A stretch of 64,000 bases of DNA from Motilimonas eburnea (GTDB lineage Bacteria > Pseudomonadota > Gammaproteobacteria > Enterobacterales > CBDFNC01). Every line of letters begins with the position of its first letter. Positions within the stretch are counted from its first letter, which is position 1. The translations under genes were made by a program, and so were the position numbers. Location: positions 62,001 through 126,000 of the forward strand of contig NZ_JAIMJB010000003.1 in the NCBI RefSeq assembly GCF_021295345.1, given 5' to 3'. Of this stretch, positions 43,355-51,412 are shown in pieces. The notes under the pieces were generated by a model, which saw only the letters and a list, made by a program, of their open reading frames with translations, made no database searches and was not told the DNA's origin.

Positions 43355-43744
43355 TTGACGGTTATTTCAAAACAAAATTCCGAGCATTATCACTGGGGTG
43401 AAGGGTGCGATGGTTGGCATCTGGTTAAATCCAACACCTTAAGCGTTATCCAAGAGCGCGTACCACCCGGCGGCAGTGAGATACGCCATCTGCACCAACA
43501 CGCAGAGCAATTTTTCTACGTGCTGTCTGGCACTGCAACCTTAGAGGTCGATGGTGAAACCCACCACTTAACGGCCTATCAAGGACTGCATGTCCCCCCT
43601 AATACGCCTCATCAGTTAAGCAACCTAGGCCAAGAGGATTTACATTTTATCGTTACTTCAACTCCGCCTAGTCATGGTGATAGGGTGATGATTGATTCAC
43701 CACTAGTCGAAGCAGGAACTGACAACACCTTACTAAAAACTTAA
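43355..43744 (+). CDS. Single-domain cupin protein
   Basis: 129 residues when started at the TTG at 43355, which has AAGGGGG 4 bases upstream; the longer frame from another TTG (43331) lies in the repeat and is less likely. The cupin motif 1 is P-P-G-G-S-E-I-R-H-L-H-Q-H-A-E-Q-F-F-Y-V-L-S-G; motif 2 is 'HVPPNTPHQLSNLG'. Three His and a Glu can bind a metal. Such small cupins act as mannose-6-phosphate isomerase-like or regulatory proteins; the substrate is unknown. No partner gene is adjacent. Confidence 0.75.
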   Translation: MTVISKQNSEHYHWGEGCDGWHLVKSNTLSVIQERVPPGGSEIRHLHQHAEQFFYVLSGTATLEVDGETHHLTAYQGLHVPPNTPHQLSNLGQEDLHFIVTSTPPSHGDRVMIDSPLVEAGTDNTLLKT

Positions 43745-43936
43745 ACTATTGATTTAGCTTAGATTATAAGGTTTAACTGATTTAATTGGCATATCAAAGA
43801 AGCCTGTTCTGAATGGTTAAATAGCTGTTTACCTTATATAAAAACAGTGTGATCATTAAGAATATGTTTTTTAAGTCCCTTTGGGACTTATCATCCTATT
43901 CTGAAATCTAATAGCAATTAACGGTGAGAGGGAACA

Positions 43937-44287
43937 ATGAGCTACGATTTAAACTTCTGGAAAGAAGAAAAGCCGATGAACGTTGAACCGCTACAAATAT
44001 ATAAAGATCTCTGTGAAGGGCTAACAGTTGAGGGACTTTGTATAATACCAGCTCCTGATTTTTTAAATCGTATAGCAGAAGCGTTTCCAAACTCAGAAAT
44101 AGAAGAAGATGGATCTGTCTTTTGGGAAAATGACGAGAACTCTTTCCATGCGACCAGTGGAACCCAGCACGTGCGAGTTGATTGTTACGGTACAATTGGA
44201 GAATGGATGAACGTATTCATCGATATAGCAAACGAGTTTGATATGCCTCTTTACGACCCACAAGTTAATGAGAGATTTTCTGGCTGA
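43937..44287 (+). CDS. Immunity-like hypothetical protein (116 aa)
   Basis: 116 residues with GAGAGGGAAC directly before the ATG. It begins MSYDLNFWK, a start shared by a group of small uncharacterised proteins often found beside polymorphic toxins (recalled, not searched). The body is acidic, with 'FHATSGTQHVRVDCYG' as a beta-rich core. No signal, helix anchor or catalytic motif is seen. No toxin gene is next to it, so it would be an orphan immunity gene; that is inference. Confidence 0.55.
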   Translation: MSYDLNFWKEEKPMNVEPLQIYKDLCEGLTVEGLCIIPAPDFLNRIAEAFPNSEIEEDGSVFWENDENSFHATSGTQHVRVDCYGTIGEWMNVFIDIANEFDMPLYDPQVNERFSG

Positions 44288-44551
44288 ATCACAACAAATA
44301 TGCGACAAACATTTTAAATACGGAGATAGATCTAAGTTCAACTGAACAACTAGCGATCACGGTGGTAGAGCGAGGTGCTGGTCTAAACAGTTAGAGGCGC
44401 TTTCTTATGAATCATCACAGCTTACTTAAGTTTGTGATTATCTAGAGCAAAGTTTAAAAAACTAAGAATGCCCCACAAAAATCTAAAAGTGCCGTAGAGC
44501 CGACACTGTATTCAGAGCTTGGATTATCCTCGAAGTTTTCTGAGTAAAATC

Positions 44552-44941
44552 CTAAGGCACACCCTGCTCTAAGCTCGGCATCTCATTCAAACTATCAAGC
44601 CAAGTTAGCTTGGTGGATGTATAGAGATTAACCTCGGCGGGTAGCGCCTCTGTTTGGTCTAACGCGCCAAGGTAGAGCATATTGAGCCCGTTGAAGCGCT
44701 GGTTTTGATTGTAAATCGGGCTACAGCATTGGCTGCACACAAACTTAGTTGCCCTGTCTGTCAGCGTGATAGATTTTAGTTGGCCGCTGAGTAGTTTGAA
44801 GTCATTAGCTAGGCTGACGGCATAGGTGGAAAATGACGCGCCATTCATTTTACGGCATAGATTACAGTGGCAGTTGACCACCTTTTTTACCTCGCCCAAC
44901 AGCTCAAATTTCACATCCTGACAATGGCAACTTCCCTGCAT
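44552..44941 (-). CDS. GFA-family (Mss4-like) zinc protein
   Basis: 129 residues from ATG 44941. Cys motifs CHC (residues 5-7), CHCNLCRK (24-31) and CSQC (about 69-72) bind structural zinc in the glutathione-dependent formaldehyde-activating enzyme fold. Despite the name, most members of this family have unknown activity. It lies alone between the immunity-like gene and the ATPase gene. The 264 bases on its right side before it hold no visible gene. Confidence 0.88.
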   Translation of the reverse strand: MQGSCHCQDVKFELLGEVKKVVNCHCNLCRKMNGASFSTYAVSLANDFKLLSGQLKSITLTDRATKFVCSQCCSPIYNQNQRFNGLNMLYLGALDQTEALPAEVNLYTSTKLTWLDSLNEMPSLEQGVP

Positions 44942-45172
44942 CACTCAACCTCGCGAATATTTTTAGCATTAAAATAATAACTTAGCATAAGTGGAGAGAC
45001 TGGACACTCATTGTTTGGATTATTGCTGCAAACTCTAGGGCGATTAGGTTTATCGCAGCATGACTGCTGCTCCTACGCTAGATTAATTTGGTCAGTAGCA
45101 AGCAGCCGAAAGCACAGACATTCACTCGACTTAACCATGGCTAACATCACTCTAATAAGAATCAATGTTCGT

Positions 45173-45202
45173 AAAGTTACTGTAAAAAAAGTTACTGTAA
45201 AA
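45173..45202 (+). repeat. Tandem 15-bp repeat in the ATPase upstream region
   Basis: AAAGTTACTGTAAAA occurs twice in immediate tandem (45173-45187, 45188-45202). The rest of 44945-45268 holds no gene; a 69-codon frame there only translates the repeat. The repeats may be operator half-sites for the ATPase gene. Confidence 0.6.
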
Positions 45203-45268
45203 ATATTTACATTAACTTAATTCCCACCTACCATGTTAGATAACGATGAAGTGATACGGAGGCCTAGG

Positions 45269-46624
45269 ATGGACAAGTTTTATAATCGTCAAGCAGAGCT
45301 GAGTGCCTTGCAGGCTGTTTCAACTAACCTGACGGAAACAAAAGGTCAGTTAAGTGTCATGGTTGGCCGTCGGCGTGTTGGCAAAACCCGCTTGCTCAAT
45401 GAAGCCTTCCAACGTGGTAATATCCCCTTCCTTTACCTATTTATCAGCAGAAAAAGTGAAGCGTCTTTGGTGGCTGAGTTTGCGGAGATCATCAAAAATG
45501 AGCTAGGGGCTAAGTTTTTCCAGCCGCAATCTCTTAGGGATATTATTGATTATCTGTTAGATCACACCAAGAGCACGCCGTTAACCGTGGTTATTGACGA
45601 GTTCCAAGACATAGATATTGTTAATTCCAGTTTGTTTTCAGACATACAAAATTTATGGGATAGCAATAAACGAAACGCCATGATCCACCTCGTTTGCTGT
45701 GGTTCTCTTTACAGCATGATGACCAAGATCTTCAAAGGTAAGGATGAGCCGTTATTCAATCGTGACGATCGCTTTTTTAAGATCCAGCCTTTACAACCCT
45801 CGTATTTTGCCGAGATCATGCAAGATCATCAGCAATTTGATGCTGAGAATATGCTGCGCTGGTGGTGCCTATCTGGGGGGATCCCTAAATATCTCGAGTG
45901 GCTAACGCGATTTTCAGCTCAAAGTGACGACTTATTTGAGGCCGTGATCTCAGAGTTTTCACCTTTGATTAAGGAAGGTACACACCGACTGGTGGAGGAT
46001 TTTGGCTCTGAGCATCGCGTTTATTTTGATATTTTAGGCGCCATCTCCAAAGGCCATACTAGCCGAGCAAAAATCGAGAACTTCTTAAATATGAGCGTTG
46101 GCGTGCACCTAGAAAAGCTTGATGACGTCTTTGATGTCATCACCAAAAAGCGCCCCATTAGCTCAAAAGAAAACTCTCGCGATATTCGCTACGCTATTTC
46201 AGATCCTTTCTTAAACTTCTGGTTTAGGTTTATCCATGCCAACAAAAGCGCCGTTGAAATGGAAAACTACGATTATATCAGACGCTACATAGCGCGTGAC
46301 TTCGACGTCTATTCAGGGCTTGAACTTGAAAATCTGTTCACCGCGATTTTGGTTGAATCTAAACAGTTTGGCAAAATTGGCGGCTATTGGGATGCCAAAG
46401 GGCACAACGAGATTGATATCGTTGCCATCAATGATTTAGATAAGAAGGTGCTGATTGCCGAAGTAAAAAGGCAGCAAAAGCGCTATAGCGAAACAAAATT
46501 GATTGAGAAATCCCACCAGCTATTACAAAAGATGAACCTAAAAGGCTACCAGCTCGAATACAGAGGCTTTTCGCTAGATAATCTAGTAACGGTAATGGAA
46601 GAATATAAAGCACCAGCAAAATAA
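45269..46624 (+). CDS. Archaeal-type ATPase with DUF234/PD-(D/E)XK-like C-terminus
   Basis: 451 residues from ATG 45269, which has GGAGG 6 bases upstream. An AAA+/STAND-like NTPase with Walker A VGRRRVGKTRLL (about 28-40) and Walker B TVVIDEFQDI (about 106) is followed by sensor 'CCGSLYSMM', a winged-helix region ('GHTSRAKIENFL'), and a C-terminal DUF234 domain. The tail holds EIDIVAI...KVLIAEVKR, the E/D-x-n-E-x-K pattern of PD-(D/E)XK nucleases. Such proteins are common in archaea and patchy in bacteria, suggesting horizontal transfer. Function is unknown; a nucleic-acid-related or defence role is possible. Confidence 0.88.
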   Translation: MDKFYNRQAELSALQAVSTNLTETKGQLSVMVGRRRVGKTRLLNEAFQRGNIPFLYLFISRKSEASLVAEFAEIIKNELGAKFFQPQSLRDIIDYLLDHTKSTPLTVVIDEFQDIDIVNSSLFSDIQNLWDSNKRNAMIHLVCCGSLYSMMTKIFKGKDEPLFNRDDRFFKIQPLQPSYFAEIMQDHQQFDAENMLRWWCLSGGIPKYLEWLTRFSAQSDDLFEAVISEFSPLIKEGTHRLVEDFGSEHRVYFDILGAISKGHTSRAKIENFLNMSVGVHLEKLDDVFDVITKKRPISSKENSRDIRYAISDPFLNFWFRFIHANKSAVEMENYDYIRRYIARDFDVYSGLELENLFTAILVESKQFGKIGGYWDAKGHNEIDIVAINDLDKKVLIAEVKRQQKRYSETKLIEKSHQLLQKMNLKGYQLEYRGFSLDNLVTVMEEYKAPAK

Positions 46625-46659
46625 GCATTTTTAGCTGATGATTGAGGCTTCCACTCAAC

Positions 46660-47127
46660 CTACTCACTTAAAGTATGAATGATCTGATTACTGCTGCCGC
46701 GCCATTTAAGGCTCGGGTCGGCGAGTTCTTGCTCGAATGGGCCGTCGATCAGCACATCCACTAATTCCACCACTTTTTGCTGGGCTGGGCTAAGCTCGGC
46801 CAAGGTGTAGCCCGTCCAGCACCAGATATCTTTGCCTTGGGTGCGCGCTTTGACTTGCTGCAATAGATCTAACACGGCATCGAGGTTGTTGGGGTGCAGC
46901 GGGTCGCCGCCAGAGAGGGACAAGCCGCGGCGCTTGATCCTAGGATCGTTAAGATCCTTGATGATGGTGTCTACCATGCTTTGATCAAAAGGCTGGCCCG
47001 CATCGCAGCGCCACGTGGCTTGGTTGTAGCAGCCCTTGCAGGCATGCTCACAACCCGACACAAACAAGGTACAGCGGGTGCCGAGCCCATTTACCACATC
47101 CACGCTGTAATATTTTTGATAATGCAT
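46660..47127 (-). CDS. nrdG: Anaerobic ribonucleotide reductase activase
   Basis: 155 residues. The radical-SAM cluster is C26-x3-C30-x2-C33 in SGCEHACKGCYN; GTRCTLF and SLSGGDPLHP complete the NrdG signature, and overall it closely follows E. coli NrdG. It uses an iron-sulphur cluster and SAM to generate the glycyl radical on NrdD. The gene begins 9 bases after the nrdD stop, so both are one operon. Confidence 0.95.
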   Translation of the reverse strand: MHYQKYYSVDVVNGLGTRCTLFVSGCEHACKGCYNQATWRCDAGQPFDQSMVDTIIKDLNDPRIKRRGLSLSGGDPLHPNNLDAVLDLLQQVKARTQGKDIWCWTGYTLAELSPAQQKVVELVDVLIDGPFEQELADPSLKWRGSSNQIIHTLSE

Positions 47128-47136
47128 CAGCTTAGC

Positions 47137-49257
47137 TTAAAGATGTTTAACACGGCGCTGCACTTCTTCTTGCTTGCCGTCGTTAAATGGCCTTGCGTCA
47201 GGGCTACCTAAGTAACCACAAACACGACGCGTCACTGATACCGTTGCAGGGTTATGATTGCCACAAGACGGACAGGTGAACCCCTTACTGGTGCAATCGA
47301 ATTCGCCAGTAAAGCCACAATCGTAACATTCATCTATCGGCGTGTTGGTACCGTAATAAGGCACGCGCTCAAAGGCGTAATCCCACACATCTTCTAGCGC
47401 TTCAAGGTTGTGCTGCATATTGGGGTATTCGCCGTAGCAAATAAATCCGCCATTAGTGATATCTGGGTAAGCCATTTCAAAGTCGATCTTGTCAAATGGG
47501 TTGACCTTTTTCTCCACATCAAGATGGAAACTGTTGGTGTAATACCCCTTATCGGTAACACCATCAATCACGCCAAAGGTTTTGGTATCGAGCTTACAAA
47601 AACGGCTACAGAGGTTTTCACTTGGCGTCGAATATAGGCTAAAGCCATAGCCTGATTCTTGCTTCCACTGGTCGGTCGCGGCGCGTAAGGTACGCACGAT
47701 ATTCAGGGCTTTTTCACGCAGCTCATTATCGTCGTACACGTGGGTATCAGTGCCATACAAGGCTTGTACGGTTTCATGTAAGCCGATGTAACCTAATGAA
47801 ATAGAGGCACGGCCATGTTTGAAGATCTCGCTGATATCATCATTGGGTTTGAGCCTTACGCCGCAGGCACCTTCCATGTAAAGAATCGGCGCAACGCGGG
47901 CTTTAACGCCTTCCAAACGGCTAATGCGTGAATCTAGTGCCGCCTTGGCAATGGCCAAACGCTTATCTAAGATCTTGTAAAAACGGCGCTCACTGCCCTT
48001 GGCTTCAATGGCAATACGCGGCAGGTTTAGGCTCACCACCCCTAGGTTATTGCGCCCTTCGTGGATCAGCTCGCCATCTTGTTCATATACGCCTAAAAAG
48101 CTGCGACAACCCATCGGGGTCTTGAACGAGCCCGTCACTTTCACTATTTGTTCGTAATTGAGAATGTCGGGGTACATGCGCTTAGACGCAGACTCGAGCG
48201 CCAATTGCTTAATGTCGTAGTTAGGATCGCCCGGCTTGTGATTCAGCCCGCCTTTGATGGCAAACACTAGCTTAGGGAAAATTGCAGTTTTCTTGTTTTT
48301 ACCTAAACCAGCTATGCGGTTTTTCAAAATCGAGGTTTGAATTAAGCGCGCCGCCCAGCTGGTGCCAAGGCCAAAACCAAAGGTCACAAACGGCGTTTGA
48401 CCGTTAGCGGTGTGTAAGGTGTTGACTTCATATTCTAGGGACTGAAACGCATCGTAACACTCTTTTTCGGTGCGATTGCGAGCAAAGCCTTCGGCATCGG
48501 GTACTTGCCATTCGTTCGCCAGCGCCACGTTTTTCTCGTAGCTGGCTTCCACATAAGGGGCAAGTACTTCATCAATGCGGTTGATAGTGGTGCCGCCATA
48601 AATATGGCTGGCCACTTGGGCAATAATTTGCGCCGTCACAGCAGTGGCCGTAGCAATGGATTTCGGTGTTTCAATTTCCGCGTTACCCATTTTAAAGCCA
48701 TGGGTCAGCATGCCGTTTAAGTCAATCAACATGCAGTTAAACATAGGGAAAAACGGCGCGTAATCGAGATCGTGATAATGAATTTCGCCCTTCTCATGAG
48801 CCTTGACGATTTCTTTTGGCAGCATATGACGGGTAGCGTAGTGTTTAGCGACTATGCCCGCTAACAAATCGCGCTGAGTCGGGATCACCTTGCTGTCTTT
48901 ATTGGCGTTTTCATTCAAGATAGAGGCGTCACTTTGCTCCACTAAGCCACGAATTTGCATGGCTAAACGGCCCTTTTTCTCCCGCACCGAATCGCGGTCG
49001 TGGCGATACTCAATGTAATGGCGTGCCACCTCTTTGTAGTCGCTGGCCATCAATTGGTTTTCAACCGTGTCTTGCAGCTCATGAATATCCACTTCATAGC
49101 GCTGAGCGAGCTCTTGGGCTACATTTTCGGCAATGGTTTGGGCGTAGCGCTCATCGGGCTCAAGCACGTTTTCCATGGCACATAATACGGCAGCTTTAAT
49201 TCGGTTAAGATCAAAAGGCACACGCGCGCCATCGCGCTTTATGACGACAGGTTTCAA
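47137..49257 (-). CDS. nrdD: Anaerobic ribonucleoside-triphosphate reductase
   Basis: 706 residues if started at the TTG at 49257, which has AGGAG 7 bases upstream (LKPVVIKRDG aligns with E. coli VMKRDG); an ATG at 49287 lies inside an NrdR box and has no such site. ATP-cone domain (1-95), barrel with active-site Cys, and the C-terminal zinc site CYDCGFTGEF..CPSCGNHNP. The glycyl radical Gly is in RRVCGYLGSP. It makes deoxynucleotides without oxygen. Two NrdR boxes and one FNR box precede it. Confidence 0.95.
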   Translation of the reverse strand: MKPVVIKRDGARVPFDLNRIKAAVLCAMENVLEPDERYAQTIAENVAQELAQRYEVDIHELQDTVENQLMASDYKEVARHYIEYRHDRDSVREKKGRLAMQIRGLVEQSDASILNENANKDSKVIPTQRDLLAGIVAKHYATRHMLPKEIVKAHEKGEIHYHDLDYAPFFPMFNCMLIDLNGMLTHGFKMGNAEIETPKSIATATAVTAQIIAQVASHIYGGTTINRIDEVLAPYVEASYEKNVALANEWQVPDAEGFARNRTEKECYDAFQSLEYEVNTLHTANGQTPFVTFGFGLGTSWAARLIQTSILKNRIAGLGKNKKTAIFPKLVFAIKGGLNHKPGDPNYDIKQLALESASKRMYPDILNYEQIVKVTGSFKTPMGCRSFLGVYEQDGELIHEGRNNLGVVSLNLPRIAIEAKGSERRFYKILDKRLAIAKAALDSRISRLEGVKARVAPILYMEGACGVRLKPNDDISEIFKHGRASISLGYIGLHETVQALYGTDTHVYDDNELREKALNIVRTLRAATDQWKQESGYGFSLYSTPSENLCSRFCKLDTKTFGVIDGVTDKGYYTNSFHLDVEKKVNPFDKIDFEMAYPDITNGGFICYGEYPNMQHNLEALEDVWDYAFERVPYYGTNTPIDECYDCGFTGEFDCTSKGFTCPSCGNHNPATVSVTRRVCGYLGSPDARPFNDGKQEEVQRRVKHL

Positions 49258-49287
49258 AGCAGAAACTCCTAAATATGAAAAGGCCAC

Positions 49288-49303
49288 ACACTAAATGTGG
49301 GCT
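49288..49303 (-). promoter_or_regulatory. NrdR box, promoter-distal
   Basis: ACACTAAATGTGGGCT matches the NrdR consensus acaCwAtATaTwGtgt in about 11 of 16 bases. It is 32 bp, three helical turns, from the second box. Confidence 0.75.
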
Positions 49304-49319
49304 TAGAAAGATTCAAGGA

Positions 49320-49335
49320 ACACTAGATGTTGTGT
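49320..49335 (-). promoter_or_regulatory. NrdR box, promoter-proximal
   Basis: ACACTAGATGTTGTGT matches the NrdR consensus in about 14 of 16 bases. Together with the box 32 bp downstream it forms the paired site typical of ribonucleotide reductase operons. It lies where the transcription start would be if the FNR box is at -41.5. Confidence 0.85.
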
Positions 49336-49363
49336 ATTAGGCGAAAAATCGTCGTTGAAAGCG

Positions 49364-49377
49364 TTGATCTGGATCAA
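49364..49377 (-). promoter_or_regulatory. FNR box of nrdDG
   Basis: TTGATCTGGATCAA is a perfect FNR consensus, about 113 bases upstream of the TTG start. Activation of nrdDG by FNR under anaerobiosis is established in E. coli. Confidence 0.88.
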
Positions 49378-49446
49378 CTCTCAAACAGGATATGTTTGGC
49401 TTTTTGCTAATTGAGATTAGGGTCAAATTTGACAATTATTTTTGCT

Positions 49447-49507
49447 TTTTTGCTTGCTTCAATGCCAAGGCTTGGTGCGCTTGGCATCGCTAAAAATCAA
49501 GCAAAAA
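49447..49507. repeat. Nested inverted repeats (long hairpin) between yciU and nrdD
   Basis: Outer TTTTTGCTTG (49447-49456) / CAAGCAAAAA (49498-49507) and inner ATGCCAAG (49462-49469) / CTTGGCAT (49480-49487). The 61-base structure could end transcription of the leftward DNA-mimic gene before the nrdD promoter. Confidence 0.6.
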
Positions 49508-49555
49508 TACTGTGATATGTTGCGCTTTTTTACCGCATCAAGATTTTTACTCGGT

Positions 49556-49888
49556 CTACTCTGTGTCTGCCTGTTTCCATAATATATGGCAAAATTTTTC
49601 GTCTTTATCCTTGCTGATCAACAAACGCGCATAGACATCACTTAGCTCGTCTTGCTCATCCACTAAGCCAACCACGACTTCGGCATATTCGTCTTCTTCC
49701 ACTTCAAAGCCAACATGCTCGTCCCAGTCAAACCCCACCGCGACCAAATCGGCGGCGCCTTTTTCTTCAAATTGAGCCCCCAGTAAGATCATGTCGGCAG
49801 GATCCAGGTTATCACCCGCCATATCGATAAATATCTCATATGCCACATCAATTAATTCGTCTGGGCTAAGTTGGTTGTTTGCTGTCAT
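49556..49888 (-). CDS. HI1450/YciU-family putative dsDNA mimic protein
   Basis: 110 residues, very acidic (about one third Asp/Glu), matching E. coli YciU and Haemophilus HI1450 at 'LDPADMILLGAQFEEKGAADL', DWDEHV, YAEVVVGL and 'DVYARLLISKDKDEKFCHILW'. The family has a structure whose negative surface resembles double-stranded DNA and is thought to compete for HU-like proteins. It is monocistronic, followed by a long hairpin. Confidence 0.92.
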   Translation of the reverse strand: MTANNQLSPDELIDVAYEIFIDMAGDNLDPADMILLGAQFEEKGAADLVAVGFDWDEHVGFEVEEDEYAEVVVGLVDEQDELSDVYARLLISKDKDEKFCHILWKQADTE

Positions 49889-50146
49889 GAAGATCTCCTA
49901 AATAGTTGACGAAATTAGAGCATGCAATCGGAGACAAAGAAACCTAATTTTGCCAGTCAATACAGCCAAAAAATATTTAAAAAAAATTTTTTTTAGCTTG
50001 AAATCTTGTCAGCCTAGCAGGGATAAGGACGCCAAGGGAGGGGCTAAATCACTTAGCATCAATATTGATAACTTGTCTCATTTGGCTACTTTTTTTGTCA
50101 ATTTTATCTCCTATACTGATTCTTGTATGTCACTTAGGAGGCGCCC

Positions 50147-50341
50147 ATGATAGGTAAAATTGCTGCTTATTCCGTTGCTGGCAGGCCAAGCCAACACGCT
50201 GGAATCATTACGTTTTTCAACCAAAACACCGATGAAGTCACGATCCGAGATTTTGAAGGCAACATCTGGAATGGCTGGGGCTATCAAATACAACTACTGT
50301 CATCGCAAGAGCCAAAGGTAAAAGCGCAATTACCTAGCTGA
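50147..50341 (+). CDS. Small hypothetical protein (64 aa), paralogue of the gene at 4469
   Basis: 64 residues with an ideal AGGAGG 6 bases before the ATG. It shares with the 51-residue protein at 4469 the pattern MxIGK...Y ... G-I-I ... QNT..V-T-I-RDF-x-G-x-I-W-x-G...QI-x-LL, plus 13 extra C-terminal residues. The core is predicted as a five-strand small beta barrel. The upstream 200 bases are AT-rich with long A and T runs at 49970-49995. The function is not known to me; no operon partner (the dsbA-like gene begins 67 bases later behind its own site). Confidence 0.8.
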   Translation: MIGKIAAYSVAGRPSQHAGIITFFNQNTDEVTIRDFEGNIWNGWGYQIQLLSSQEPKVKAQLPS

Positions 50342-50408
50342 TCTCCCCTAGAGACTCGGCGCTAGCTTTGTTATGCTGCGCCCTCTTTAACCACTTTTTT
50401 GTAGACTC

Positions 50409-51056
50409 ATGAACAAGATTATCTATATTGCCGATCCCATGTGCAGCTGGTGCTTTGGCTTTAGCAGCGAATTTGAAAAGCTTCGCTCTGCCTTGCCAGA
50501 ATATTCATTCGAGTTAGTTGTAGGAGGCCTTCGCGCTGGCCCTGACGCCCAACCACTCGATGATAGGCTGGCGCAAGAACTATCCCATCATTGGCAAAAA
50601 GTCACCGCTATGACAGGTCAAACCATCGGCAATAAGCTCATCGAGCAGGTTGGCCAATTTGTTTATGACACTGAGCCCGCTTGCCGCGCTGTTACCTTAA
50701 TGGGTGAAGCGGCGCCTAAACACCAATTTGATTATTTGCTGGCGATCCAGCAAGCGTTTTACTTGCATAGTAAAGACATTACTCAACCGGAAGTGTTAGC
50801 CGAGCTGGCCACGCCTTGGTTAGCGGCGGATTTCTTCCTTGAGCTATTTAGCAGCGAAGCCATGATTGAAGCCACCGAGCAAGACTTCCAATTATCAAGA
50901 CAGTGGCAAGTCTTTAGTTACCCCACCTTGGTGTACTCAACCGAAGATCGAATGGTGTTGCTTTCTCAAGGCTATGCTAAAGCGGACGCAATAGAACAAG
51001 GCATCAAGCAAATCGAGCAGCAAATAGCTGAGCAAGAACAAGCGGATGATCAATAA
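50409..51056 (+). CDS. DsbA-family (FrnE/2-hydroxychromene-type) thioredoxin-fold oxidoreductase
   Basis: 215 residues starting MNKIIYIADPMCSWCFGF, with the redox pair Cys12-S-W-Cys15 and no signal peptide, so it is cytoplasmic. A helical insertion follows and the cis-proline loop is 'VFSYPTLVYSTEDRM'. The group is annotated as DsbA-family/FrnE-like isomerases; its physiological partner is unknown. The gene is monocistronic and closes with a strong hairpin at 51061. Confidence 0.85.
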   Translation: MNKIIYIADPMCSWCFGFSSEFEKLRSALPEYSFELVVGGLRAGPDAQPLDDRLAQELSHHWQKVTAMTGQTIGNKLIEQVGQFVYDTEPACRAVTLMGEAAPKHQFDYLLAIQQAFYLHSKDITQPEVLAELATPWLAADFFLELFSSEAMIEATEQDFQLSRQWQVFSYPTLVYSTEDRMVLLSQGYAKADAIEQGIKQIEQQIAEQEQADDQ

Positions 51057-51060
51057 GCTT

Positions 51061-51085
51061 AAGGGGCCGAGTTAGGCCCCTTATT
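51061..51085 (+). terminator. Intrinsic terminator
   Basis: AAGGGGCC (51061-51068), GAGTTA loop and GGCCCCTT (51075-51082) followed by ATTCGT; strong stem, weak T-run. Confidence 0.75.
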
Positions 51086-51112
51086 CGTGTTAATACTTAT
51101 CTGGATGCAGTG

Positions 51113-51307
51113 CTAGCGAGATTTAAACTGGTTGGTCAGAAAATCATACTGATAACCTATCGCCGATAGCTTATCTTCCAACCCTTCTCTGGGGATATCA
51201 AACTGCCCCACCAAGTCTTCCAAATCCTCGCACTCAATACGCAGTTGCTCGTTGACTATGCTCAACAGAATGTGACTATCCATACTATGAAAGCGACTTA
51301 GATCCAT
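51113..51307 (-). CDS. DUF4250 family protein
   Basis: 64 residues matching DUF4250: MDLSRFHSMDSHILLSIVN, then 'LEDLVGQFDIPREGLEDKL' and SAIGYQYDFLTNQFK. It is a small helical protein, acidic, with no known function, found across Firmicutes and gammaproteobacteria. The start has a GGAGG-like run of A/G (GGGGGGAAAC) before it. Confidence 0.85.
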   Translation of the reverse strand: MDLSRFHSMDSHILLSIVNEQLRIECEDLEDLVGQFDIPREGLEDKLSAIGYQYDFLTNQFKSR

Positions 51308-51412
51308 GCTGTTTCCCCCCTCTCTCGGTGCTCATCAAAAAGTTTAGTCCACTGATAGCAAAACAGTTAAAAAAACAACAAGGTTCAAATTAAAAACGTA
51401 AACCAGTTAACG

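Noticed and set aside
45011-45220. 69-residue frame upstream of the ATPase
   Set aside because: Its C-terminus only translates the tandem repeat KVTVKKVTVK; there is no ribosome-binding site.
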